Shown here: one piece after another, positions 41,849 through 49,801 of the stretch
Layout: each line of letters begins with the position of its first letter
Numbering within the stretch: the stretch's first letter is position 1
Source of the DNA: CAZAGA01 sp041912175
GTDB taxonomy: Bacteria > Chloroflexota > Anaerolineae > Anaerolineales > UBA4823
DNA length: 64,000 nucleotides
Assembly (NCBI GenBank): GCA_041912175.1
Contig: JAYRNN010000015.1
Span: forward strand, 1-64,000
Direction: 5' to 3'
Made by a program: the position numbers and the translations under genes
Notes under the pieces: generated by a model
Database searches by the model: none
Told to the model about the DNA's origin: nothing
What the model saw: the letters and a program-made list of their open reading frames with translations, nothing else

Positions 41849-42718
41849 GTGAAGATCAAACCATTCGGCTCGTTTATCATCATTCTGCTGTTCCTGTCAA
41901 TTCTAGGTTGCATGCCGCAAACAACCCGCCCGAAGTCAGGCCCCAAGAGCGCTCCTCCGGTGAGCTCTGCGCCGGCGCGCCAGGCGGCCGAGATCGTATC
42001 CAACATGGCCCTGGTCCCGGCCGGGGAATTTTTCATGGGCTGTGACCGCTCCAAGGTCAAAGAGAAATGCAACCTGGTCGAGCTGCCTCTGCATAAGGTG
42101 TATCTGGATGACTATTACATTGATCGCACGGAAATCACCGTGGGTAGCTACCAGGTCTGCATGGCGGCCGGGGCCTGCACAGAACCGATCCGCACCTACT
42201 CGGATGGGCATAAGGATTATTTCTATAACTCCCAGTATGCCAACTATCCGGTTATCTATGTCACCTGGTTCCAGGCGCGGGATTACTGTACCTGGATGGG
42301 GAAACGCCTGCCGACGGAAGCCGAATGGGAGAAGGCCGCCCGCGGGCGCGCCTCGACGCGCATTTATCCCTGGGGCAACGCGGCGCCCGATTGCCAGACC
42401 GCCAATCTCAAAGTGAAATTAAAGCAATGTGTTGGAGACGTGAAACCAGTCGGAAGCTATCCAAAAGACACCAGCCTGTATGGCGTGGTGGACTTAGCCG
42501 GGAATGTGCGGTAGTGGATTAACGACTGGTATGACCCGGACTTTTACACAAGCGCCCCGTATAAAAATCCCAGCGGCCCTGCTGAAGGTATGTATGTGGT
42601 TATGCGCGGCGGCCGCTTCGATAACACCTGGGCGGCGGCGCGCACCGCGGCCCGGCGTACGATCGGCCCCAACGATTATGGCGCCGGGATCGGTTTCCGC
42701 TGCGCGTACAGCCCATAA
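41849..42718 (+). pseudogene. FGE/SUMF1-type (formylglycine-generating-like) lipoprotein gene with in-frame amber codon
   Basis: The GTG start at 41849 has AAAGGAG upstream and gives a signal peptide with lipobox ILGC. The FGE-sulfatase domain follows: MALVPAGEFFMGCD, IDRTEITVGSYQVC, VTWFQARDYCTWMGKRLPTEAEWEKAARG, YPWGN, YGVVDLAGNVR. There a TAG stop interrupts at 42512-42514, exactly where the family has Glu (NV-W/R-E-W). The same frame continues WINDWYDPDFY, VVMRGGRFDNTWAAARTAARR, IGFRCA to TAA at 42716, so only one base (GAG to TAG) breaks the gene. The truncated product would lose the conserved C-terminal third. A recent nonsense mutation, a sequencing error or amber read-through could explain it. 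Confidence 0.85.
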
Positions 42719-42773
42719 TTTCTTTATACCATCACCCTCAGGCCGTCCGACTGCTTTATATCTTTCAGCCTGT

Positions 42774-43772
42774 TTAGTTCTGAGCGAACGTGTCGATCAA
42801 CAACCTCACATCGCCGCCCACCGGGTATAAGATCGGGCAGGTGCAGCCGTTCTTGCGATATTCTTCCACTTTGGAGCGCGCCTCCTCCGGCGTCCCCGAG
42901 GCCGAGATGCGCAAGATCAAATCCTCTGGCACGAAATGCTTGGCGCGCTGGATCTGCTCTTTGGTCGCCGGCCAGCCTAAGATGGACTGGATCTCGTTGA
43001 CCACCTCCTGCGAGACGCCTGAGGCCTTGGCGATATGCGGCTGTTGAGCCAGGTATTGGGTCAGCAGCCCGCGCGTGGTATCGATGGCGCGGTCGTGATC
43101 GTAATCCACCGAACAGACGACCAACTGGGGCGTGTCGATGTCTTTCAGCGTACGACCCGCCTTCTTCGCCCCGGCCTCGAGGAGCTCCAACGCGTTTACG
43201 TTATATTCTGGCGGGACGCAGTAGTTGAGCACACAGCCATCGGCAATCTCTCCGGTCATCTCCATCATCTTATCGCCGGTGGCGCCGATCATAATCGGCA
43301 CATTGCGCGGCTCGCGCCGCCCATGCACCACATCCAGCTCAATGCCATCTACTTGTACAAACTCGCCATGGTATGTAACGCGTTCCATTGCTAATAGGCG
43401 GCGTAGCACATCCACTGTCTCACGCATGGCTTGCAAGGGTTTGCGCCGCTCGATGCCCACGTTACGCGCCAACGGATCCCACCAGGCGCCAATCCCACAG
43501 ATGATGCGGTTTGGCGCCAGATCGTCCAGGGTCAGATAGGTAGCTGCTAACAAGCCAATATTGCGCGTCCAGTTATTGATCACCCCTGAGCCAACCTTGA
43601 TGCGCTCTGTGACCGCGGCGTAAGCTGCCATCGGAACGATTGCATCCCGTACCAGGCGCGATTCCGCCTGCCAGACCGCCTCGAAACCGCGCTGCTCGGC
43701 GTAACGGACGTAATCTAACCCATCGCGTAAATCATGGGCGTCTTGTAAATATAGGGCGACGCGTTCAGCCAT
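42774..43772 (-). CDS. LLM-class F420-dependent oxidoreductase
   Basis: A 332-residue luciferase-like TIM barrel of the F420-dependent branch. Marks are VRYAEQRGFEAVWQAESRLVRDAI, TERIKVGSGVINNWTRNIGLLAATYLTLDDLAPNRIICGIGAWWDPLA, and GATGDKMMEMTGEIADGCVLNY. The N-terminal run and the GxxPP-like loop (NYCVPPEYNV) resemble Mer-type methylenetetrahydromethanopterin reductases, though the substrate is not determined. It lies at the downstream end of the F420 synthesis gene run, 55 bases past cofC. RBS GGAGG precedes the ATG. Confidence 0.88.
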   Translation of the reverse strand: MAERVALYLQDAHDLRDGLDYVRYAEQRGFEAVWQAESRLVRDAIVPMAAYAAVTERIKVGSGVINNWTRNIGLLAATYLTLDDLAPNRIICGIGAWWDPLARNVGIERRKPLQAMRETVDVLRRLLAMERVTYHGEFVQVDGIELDVVHGRREPRNVPIMIGATGDKMMEMTGEIADGCVLNYCVPPEYNVNALELLEAGAKKAGRTLKDIDTPQLVVCSVDYDHDRAIDTTRGLLTQYLAQQPHIAKASGVSQEVVNEIQSILGWPATKEQIQRAKHFVPEDLILRISASGTPEEARSKVEEYRKNGCTCPILYPVGGDVRLLIDTFAQN

Positions 43773-43827
43773 ACATCCTCCAATCCTTCTGATGCGTATT
43801 TGCGTTCAACGATCAACGTTTGAACAA

Positions 43828-44475
43828 TTAATATTCAAAATCCAGATCTTCCAAATCGCCAGGTCCAGGCAGAATGGCTTCGAACTCCTGGCTGACTTGA
43901 TCCAGATCTTCGGGCAAATCCATATCCAAGGCCAGCGATGGAAGATCGATGATCTCAAGGCGCGCTCCGGCCTCGACGGCCCTCTGGCAATGGCGTTGGA
44001 AAGACTTGGGGCCAAATTCATAATCGATCAACCCCACCGGACAGATTAACAAGGCATTCGTCCCTTGGCGATGGCGATCAGGAGCGACCACCACCACGGG
44101 TGGGTCCTTGACCCATGCCAGCATAGCCTGGACGTCCTCGGGCGTGATCATCGGCAGGTCAGCCGGAATAACCAACACCCCGCGGATGTTATAGTTTTTC
44201 AAGACCACCGTCGCGCGCGTCAAAGCCACATTTAGCTTTGGCGCGCCATTTTCCTGCACCGTGCGCGCTCCGTGTTCGCGTGCCAGAGCCAGGGCTGCCG
44301 GATCACGGCTAATTACCAATACTTGTTCAATTTCGGGGATGGCCGTCAGCGTCTCTAAAGTGTGAGCCAGCAGACGGCGGTTTAAGTCGGCGCGCTCATC
44401 TTGATTGAGCACACCCGATAGACGAGACTTCCCAACGCGCAAAGGCTTGACCGGGACAATCGCCCATAAAGTCAT
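43828..44475 (-). CDS. cofC: 2-phospho-L-lactate/phosphoenolpyruvate guanylyltransferase
   Basis: A 215-residue nucleotidyltransferase that joins GMP from GTP to a three-carbon phosphate and releases PPi, the first step in building the F420 side chain. Family blocks are WAIVPVKPLRVGKSRLSGVL, with the GTP-binding G-K-S-R-L, then VLVISRDPAAL, VQENGAPKLNVAL and GVLVIPADLPMITPEDV with the metal-binding Asp. In bacteria the phosphate is usually phosphoenolpyruvate (the FbiD route). It follows cofD after 62 bases on the same strand. Confidence 0.9.
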   Translation of the reverse strand: MTLWAIVPVKPLRVGKSRLSGVLNQDERADLNRRLLAHTLETLTAIPEIEQVLVISRDPAALALAREHGARTVQENGAPKLNVALTRATVVLKNYNIRGVLVIPADLPMITPEDVQAMLAWVKDPPVVVVAPDRHRQGTNALLICPVGLIDYEFGPKSFQRHCQRAVEAGARLEIIDLPSLALDMDLPEDLDQVSQEFEAILPGPGDLEDLDFEY

Positions 44476-44537
44476 TTCTGCGGTTCCTTTTCTGTTTTAA
44501 AGGTTGCTGATCGTTTGTCAGGTACATCGTGACTTCC

Positions 44538-45488
44538 TCAGCGTTGGGGCAAATTCTTCTCTAAATCTCTTCCAAACTTTACCACTTGCTGTGCCAGGCG
44601 TTGGCGATCAGCAAGCGTTTTCATTAACGTGTCGGCGACCAGCGGTTGTATACCTAGTGCAAGCACATTTCCGGCTTGCTCGCGGTCCACCTCATCCAGC
44701 ACAAAACCGCTCAATAAACTCCCATACTGGCGAGCTACGGCCAGGGCGGACGGTTTAATGCCCAATTCCGAATACATCTTAGCCGCCGGCCCTTTCACTG
44801 CCTGCCCGCCGATGATCGGCGAGACGCTTACCACCCGCCGATGTTCGAGTGCAGCTCGTATCCCCGGTACCGCCAGGATTGGACCTACGCTTACCCATGG
44901 GTTGGATGGGCAGATCACCACCAGTTCGGCCAGTTGAAGCGCTTCCAGCACCCCTGGCGCAGGGGCAGCGCGTTCTACATTGTTAAAGCGAAATCCGGTT
45001 ACTTGCGGGTGACACTGGCGATGCACGAAATATTCCTGGAACGGCAGTTCACCATAATCCATAGTATACACCGAAGTCGGTACAGAGTCATTACTCATAG
45101 GTAAGACGTTGATGTGAATTCCCCATAAAATACACATCTGGCGCGTGACCTGGCTGAGCGTTTCGCCCTTGTGCAAACGGCGGGTGCGTTCCAGGTGTAG
45201 GCCTAAATCTCGGTCTCCCAGGCGAAACCAGGTTGGGCCGCCCAAAGCGCCGATCTCTTCTAACGCTGAAAAGCTCTCGCCAGCCCGTCCCCAACCGGTG
45301 GCCGGGTTGGCAATGCCCGCCAGCGTGTAGCACACCGTGTCCAGATCCGGACAAATGGTCAAGCCAAGGTGTTCGAAATCATCGCCGGTATTGACAATAA
45401 TCGTCAGGTCCTCGGGCGGCAGGCAGCGCGCCAGACCGTCCGCCAGCTTGGCTCCGCCAACGCCGCCGGCCAGTGCAACGACTTTCAT
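44538..45488 (-). CDS. cofD: 2-phospho-L-lactate transferase (F420-0 synthase)
   Basis: A 316-residue enzyme that transfers the phospho-three-carbon unit to FO to give F420-0 (or dehydro-F420-0). Family marks are VALAGGVGGAKLADGLARCL at the N-terminus, IIVNTGDDFEHLGLTICPDLDTVCYTLAG, WGRAGES, WFRLGDRDLGLHLERTRRL, VICPSNPWVSVGPIL and ISPIIGGQAVKGPAAKM-type text (here VSPIIGGQAVKGPAAK). It overlaps the pyrophosphatase-nitroreductase fusion by four bases (ATGA), so the two are coupled. Confidence 0.95.
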   Translation of the reverse strand: MKVVALAGGVGGAKLADGLARCLPPEDLTIIVNTGDDFEHLGLTICPDLDTVCYTLAGIANPATGWGRAGESFSALEEIGALGGPTWFRLGDRDLGLHLERTRRLHKGETLSQVTRQMCILWGIHINVLPMSNDSVPTSVYTMDYGELPFQEYFVHRQCHPQVTGFRFNNVERAAPAPGVLEALQLAELVVICPSNPWVSVGPILAVPGIRAALEHRRVVSVSPIIGGQAVKGPAAKMYSELGIKPSALAVARQYGSLLSGFVLDEVDREQAGNVLALGIQPLVADTLMKTLADRQRLAQQVVKFGRDLEKNLPQR

Positions 45489-46438
45489 CGGAACCTCGCG
45501 ATCTCTGAAATGGGTCTAAGCCGGCGCTCTTTGGGGCTCTCAGCCGGGTAGCCGAGCAGCAGCAGTCCCTGCGCCTGCCAGGTCTCGGGTAGATCCAACG
45601 CCTGGTTGGCCGCCTGCGGCGCAAACAAGGGCGCACACACCCACACGCCTGCCAGACCTTCGGAGCAAGCCGCCAGGAGTAAATTTTCTCCGGCCATGGC
45701 CACGCTCTGCACGCCCATCAGGGTTTCGGCTTGTTGGCGGCGGGCATCTGGATAGATGTCTTCAAGACCCGTGTCCAGGCAGAGCAGGATGGCTGCCGGC
45801 GCGTCCAATAAGCGTTGCCTGGAACGCTCCACCTGCGCCTCAACCTGGGCGACTGGCAACCCGTCAGCAAGCAAGTCGCGCCGGAATTCAGCGCCCATCG
45901 CCTTGGCCAGGTCTTGTTTGCTTTGCATCTCGGTCAGGACTACAAATCGCCATGGCTGGCGGTTGTGGGCAGAGGGCGCCCAGGCGGCAGCCTGCAACAG
46001 GCGTTCGATTGTCTGATGGGGAACCGGCCTGGCCTGAAAACGGCGCACGGATCGGCGCGCTTCCAATATGCCTGTCACCGGTTGGCGGCGCACCAGCTCG
46101 CCGCGCAGCAAGTTCTGCGCCTGGCGATCGTTTAAGAATGCCAAGATGGTTTGTTTTTCGGTTTCGTCGCAGCCCAAGAGCAATTTGATCTCGACATCAC
46201 GCTTGAATAAATCCACCGTCAGGATGACTGCATCCAACACTGGCGGGACTCGCGAGCCCAGCCAGACGTCGATGCCGCTGCCATCGCCGGCTGTCGTCCC
46301 CTCCAGGTAGCCATAATCCAACGGATAGGGCGGGCCAGGATACCGCGGATGCAATGACCCCTTGGGCCGGTCGATTGTTACCCGGCTGGAGGCCACCAGT
46401 GCATCTAAGCTCTCCCAAAAATTCTGATCCGGTTGCAT
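45485..46438 (-). CDS. Fusion of a pyrophosphatase-like domain and an FbiB-type nitroreductase
   Basis: A 317-residue two-domain protein. Residues 1 to about 115 form a small inorganic pyrophosphatase-like domain: IDRPKGSLHPRYP, YPLDYGYLEGT, then GDGSGIDVWLG and VDLFKRDVEIKLLLG. Asp52, Asp57 and Asp81 fit the metal site of family I enzymes, though the usual DxDPxD is DGSGID. Residues 122-317 form an FMN nitroreductase domain (EARRSVRRFQARPVP, AAAWAPSAHNRQPWRFVVL) like the C-terminal domain of FbiB, which reduces dehydro-F420. The inferred roles are removal of PPi made by CofC and reduction of the dehydro intermediate. It sits between cofE and cofD, overlapping cofD by four bases. Confidence 0.87.
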   Translation of the reverse strand: MQPDQNFWESLDALVASSRVTIDRPKGSLHPRYPGPPYPLDYGYLEGTTAGDGSGIDVWLGSRVPPVLDAVILTVDLFKRDVEIKLLLGCDETEKQTILAFLNDRQAQNLLRGELVRRQPVTGILEARRSVRRFQARPVPHQTIERLLQAAAWAPSAHNRQPWRFVVLTEMQSKQDLAKAMGAEFRRDLLADGLPVAQVEAQVERSRQRLLDAPAAILLCLDTGLEDIYPDARRQQAETLMGVQSVAMAGENLLLAACSEGLAGVWVCAPLFAPQAANQALDLPETWQAQGLLLLGYPAESPKERRLRPISEIARFR

Positions 46439-46447
46439 TGGGCTTCC

Positions 46448-47233
46448 TTAACGGAACATATCCTGGTCCTTGGCGCGCAGCAATTCACTCAGGCGGCTTT
46501 CGCGCAGTTCATACGGAAAACCGCGCACGTGCACGACCGGCGTGCCTTCCGCAGCCTGTCCCATAATTAGCGAGGCGGCTGCGGCTAACTCATCCGCTGC
46601 GCCTACTTGGGTAATGCGAAGATGATAACCAAAAAGGTCGGGCGCCCCGCGTAAATCGACCAACCCTGGCAGCCCCGCCAGTCCGATGGCCACGCCTACC
46701 GTGCCCATCCGCCAGGCGCGCCCGTGCGAATCGATGATCATCACTCCCAGGCGCGCCCCACTGGCCGCCAGCAATCGCTGACGGATGGCATTGGCGGATG
46801 CGTCTGGGTCTTCAGGCAATAAAAGCACCCATTCTTCTGGATTGAGTTGCCCGGTCTCTCCTGGTTGTGGGTGGACATTGGAGTGATCTATCCCCGCGTT
46901 GGCGCACACAAACCCCAGGCGATGTTCAACGATGATCGTGCCAGGGCGGACGCGCAACACTTCCCGGCTCTCGCGCAGAACTAGCTCGACCAGGCGCGGG
47001 TCCTTTTCGCTTAATGCGGCCAGCTCAAGCGCCTGAGACGTGGGGTTCACCTGCGTGAGATGCACCAGGCGGCCTTCAGCCTTGGAAACGATCTTCTGCG
47101 CCAGCACCAGGTTATCGCCATCTTGCAAAACGAGCTGTGACCGGCCCAAGGCCTGCCAGATGATCTCGGCCAGGTCGTCGCCCGGCTGGACCAGCGGAAA
47201 GTCTTTTATCGAGGTCAGAGTTAAGCTAGACAA
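46448..47233 (-). CDS. cofE: F420-0:gamma-glutamyl ligase
   Basis: A 261-residue ligase that adds glutamates by gamma linkage to F420-0, using GTP. Family blocks are PLVQPGDDLAEIIWQAL, GDNLVLAQKIVSKAEGRLVHL, VLRESREVLRVRPGTIIVEHRLGFVCANAGIDHSNV, GVMIIDSHGRAWRMGTVGVAIGLAG and DLRGAPDLFGYHLRITQVGAADELAAAASLIMGQA. It is a stand-alone CofE: the nitroreductase that is fused to it in mycobacterial FbiB is here on the next gene instead. The fusion gene starts 9 bases downstream and fno lies 4 bases upstream. Confidence 0.95.
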   Translation of the reverse strand: MSSLTLTSIKDFPLVQPGDDLAEIIWQALGRSQLVLQDGDNLVLAQKIVSKAEGRLVHLTQVNPTSQALELAALSEKDPRLVELVLRESREVLRVRPGTIIVEHRLGFVCANAGIDHSNVHPQPGETGQLNPEEWVLLLPEDPDASANAIRQRLLAASGARLGVMIIDSHGRAWRMGTVGVAIGLAGLPGLVDLRGAPDLFGYHLRITQVGAADELAAAASLIMGQAAEGTPVVHVRGFPYELRESRLSELLRAKDQDMFR

Positions 47234-47237
47234 GGTA

Positions 47238-47906
47238 TTAAGGCGATTCCAATCCAGCGACGTTGATTGTGGCCGTCTTGGCGCCGTAGCGCTTGTTGAT
47301 ACTGATCAGAAGCGAGGTAATTCCTTCGACAACCACAGCATTGTCGAGACCGCCGGCGTAGTAGGCGCGCATCCCGCCGGCTTTTGCCAGCGCAATCACC
47401 TGATCGGCAGCGTCTAGGTCATCGGCGCACACCAGCACATCCGTTTCCACCGGCCTGTCGAGCTTTTTCAAAGCATGCGCCGGTGCATTCTGAAAGGCAG
47501 CCACCACCCGGACCCCTGGTCCGAGCAAGTCTTGCGCCAGGCGGGCCGCTGAAGGCGGCGCCGGTGGGCGGGGATCGCGGAAATCGACCCGGGCAGTTGC
47601 GTCCACCAAGATTTTTCCCTGCAGGTGCTCCTTCAAGCTTTCCAGGGCAGCCTGGTGAGCGGTGGCCATCACGGTCAGCACGCAAATATCCGCCTGGCGG
47701 GCAGCCTGGCCGTTTTCGAGCCCTAATACGCTGCTTATACCAAGCTGTGCGTTAAGCTCTGCGGCAGTCGCCTGGGCTTTTTCGGCCTGGCGCGAGCCAA
47801 TCAGAATCGGGAAACCAGCCTTTAGCCAGCGCAGGGCCAGGCCAGGACCTTCTTTGCCGGTGCCGCCCAGGATAGCGATGGTTGGGAGTGTTTGTTTTTC
47901 GGGCAT
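47238..47906 (-). CDS. npdG: NADPH-dependent F420 reductase (Fno)
   Basis: A 222-residue Rossmann-fold enzyme that moves hydride between NADP and F420. The N-terminal dinucleotide motif is ILGGTGKEGPGLALRWLKAGFPILIGSR, typical of Fno. Later blocks are VLTVMATAHQAAL, VDATARVDF and RVVAAFQNAPAHAL. The C-terminus (GGLDNAVVVEGITSLLISINKRYGAKTATINVAGL) matches the family. The start at 47906 is preferred over 47930 because GGAG lies nine bases upstream. It belongs to the F420 run between the SsnA-type gene (43 bases upstream) and cofE (4 bases downstream). Confidence 0.92.
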   Translation of the reverse strand: MPEKQTLPTIAILGGTGKEGPGLALRWLKAGFPILIGSRQAEKAQATAAELNAQLGISSVLGLENGQAARQADICVLTVMATAHQAALESLKEHLQGKILVDATARVDFRDPRPPAPPSAARLAQDLLGPGVRVVAAFQNAPAHALKKLDRPVETDVLVCADDLDAADQVIALAKAGGMRAYYAGGLDNAVVVEGITSLLISINKRYGAKTATINVAGLESP

Positions 47907-47949
47907 TTTTTCTCCGCTTTCGATGAGCATTGGTCAAAATTTTGTTTGG

Positions 47950-49332
47950 CTAGCTGGCGCTTCTGGACGTGAATGGATGGCTATTGGGGACGTAACCCTG
48001 GTAGCGTTCCCAGACAGCCGGGGCTAATGCGCGCGCACGGGCGGCGATGGCCTCTTCGTCCAGGAAAAGCAGCCGGCGCTCCTGCATCAGGATTTTCCCG
48101 GCGACGATGGTCGTCGTCACGTTGCTTTCATGGAAGCCGAAAATGATCTGCCAGGGCAGGTTATCTGCGGTGAGCGGGGTATGGGGGCGATAATCCACCA
48201 GGATCAGATCAGCGAATGCGCCTTGCGCAAGCACACCGAGCTGCGCTTCAGGGAAGAATGAACCGGCGAGACTGGCGTTATTATAAGCCGCCATTTGGGC
48301 AACATCTGCGCCGTTCATCCGCCGTGGGTCGTGATGCCAGACTTTCTGCAGCAGATAGGCAAACTTCCACTCCTCCCACATCGTCGAAGTGAAACCATCT
48401 GTTCCGAGGCACACAGGGATGCCGGCGCGCAAAAGGCTCTCGACGGCTGCCGCGCCTACGGCGTTGTTCATATTGGATCTCGGCTGGTGGGTGACCCATG
48501 TGCCTGTCTCGCTCAACTTGGCGGTCTCGCGCGCATCCACGTGGACTGCATGGGCAATAATCGTCCGCGGCCCCAGGATTTCATGCGTTTCCAGGCGGTC
48601 AACGACCCGCAGGCCGGATTTTGCCAGGCTGTCATATTGATCCGATTCGTGCTCGGCCACATGGATATGAAAACCTACCCCAACCGGCGCCGCCTGGCGG
48701 CAGGCCTCCAGGGTGCGCCCGGAGAGCGTCAGGCTGGCGTGCAGACCAAAGGTGGCTGCCACACGCCCATCTGCAACTCGTTCGTTTCGCACCCTTTCAA
48801 TAAAACGCACGTTCTCTCGAATCCCAGCCTGGGATTTGTCAGCCCCATCCCGGTCGGTAACCTCGTAACATAAGACAGCCCGCAATCCGAAATGGTCGAC
48901 AGCTTCGGCGATGATGTCCAACGAGCCATCGATGGCATTCGGCGAAGCGTGATGATCGACCAGGGTCGTTGCGCCATGGCGGATCGCCTCGACCAGCATG
49001 ACCTCTGCAGACGCACGTACATCTCCCTCCGTCAGCGACTTGTCAAGCGGCCACCAAAGCTTTTGTAGGATTTCGGGAAAATCCTTAGGCGCTGGTCCGG
49101 GAATGGCCAAACCGCGCGCAAAAGCGCCGTAAAAATGGGTATGAGCCACAATGCTACCCGGCATGACGTACTGCCCGTGTGCGTCCAGTTGTTCTGCTTG
49201 CGGATGGCGTTCGATCAGCTCAGCCTGAAGCCCGATCTCGTCGATCCTGTCGCCATCGATATGGATGGCATGCCCCTCCAGAATGCGGTTGGGCGTTTCC
49301 CAGGTAATCAGTTTACCATTGACGATTAACAT
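47950..49332 (-). CDS. ssnA: SsnA-type amidohydrolase
   Basis: A 460-residue amidohydrolase superfamily member. The start at 49332 (MLIVNGKLIT) has GAGGG upstream. Metal-binding residues are expected in VMPGSIVAHTHFYGAFARGL (H-x-H), HIHVAE, HAVHVDA and CLGTDGF (Asp). LQKLWWPLDKSLTEGDV and GATTLVDHHASPN mark it as SsnA-like. SsnA is a poorly known aminohydrolase found with molybdenum hydroxylases and selenium-linked purine genes; deamination of a purine or related heterocycle is probable. It lies downstream of the XdhD-type genes, with the broken NUDIX gene between. Confidence 0.87.
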   Translation of the reverse strand: MLIVNGKLITWETPNRILEGHAIHIDGDRIDEIGLQAELIERHPQAEQLDAHGQYVMPGSIVAHTHFYGAFARGLAIPGPAPKDFPEILQKLWWPLDKSLTEGDVRASAEVMLVEAIRHGATTLVDHHASPNAIDGSLDIIAEAVDHFGLRAVLCYEVTDRDGADKSQAGIRENVRFIERVRNERVADGRVAATFGLHASLTLSGRTLEACRQAAPVGVGFHIHVAEHESDQYDSLAKSGLRVVDRLETHEILGPRTIIAHAVHVDARETAKLSETGTWVTHQPRSNMNNAVGAAAVESLLRAGIPVCLGTDGFTSTMWEEWKFAYLLQKVWHHDPRRMNGADVAQMAAYNNASLAGSFFPEAQLGVLAQGAFADLILVDYRPHTPLTADNLPWQIIFGFHESNVTTTIVAGKILMQERRLLFLDEEAIAARARALAPAVWERYQGYVPNSHPFTSRSAS

Positions 49333-49357
49333 ACATTCCCTCACTTAATCATTGAAA

Positions 49358-49794
49358 TCAATCGAAGACTGTTTGCCAGTCTGGGTTGGCAAAGGCGGTA
49401 AATACATCCTGGATGTGGCGCTGGTTGGTGCGCTGGCCTGAGGCGCGTCTCCCACGTCTGCCCAACCGCCTGGCAAAGTCCAACCGCCATCGGCGCGCTC
49501 ACGCACCATCAACAGCTTGCCGCCTCGAAAGACGGCCGACCTGACGTCCACGCGCGGCGTGGCGTAGCCGGTTTGGGCCTTGAAAGCCTCGGTGAGACTG
49601 GTAACGTCTAACCCGGAGTATTCGCCGATGATCTCAACGGCAATTTCGCTCAGGCGCGTGTAGCGTTGCAGGTCAAAATCATCCCGTGCGTAATGCCGGC
49701 CGGTTTGGGATAAAGCCTGGATTTCACGCCCCCACGACAGCCAGCGTGGGATTTCCGGATCACTCATTTTCCCTCCACTGTCCCCAATTCGCAT
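49358..49794 (-). pseudogene. NUDIX hydrolase broken by an internal deletion with frameshift
   Basis: The first 115 residues read as the N-terminal part of a NUDIX hydrolase of the SDR-type family: PRWLSWGREIQALSQTGRHYARDDFDLQRY, a helical N-terminal domain, then the start of the NUDIX fold (DVRSAVFRGGKLLMVRERADGGWTLPGGWADVGDAP). The catalytic NUDIX box (G-x5-E-x7-REUxEExGU) that must follow is absent. One frame over, the sequence resumes with QRHIQDVFTAFANPDWQTVFD then stop at 49358, matching the usual C-terminal tail of this family. About 60-70 residues have been deleted. The in-frame product ends at 49345 with a nonsense tail. Confidence 0.8.
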
Positions 49795-49801
49795 CCCATG
49801 C

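Noticed and set aside
42512..42514. Pyrrolysine at the in-frame amber codon
   Set aside because: The position is conserved as Glu in the family and one base change from GAG. No pyrrolysine genes are present in the window.
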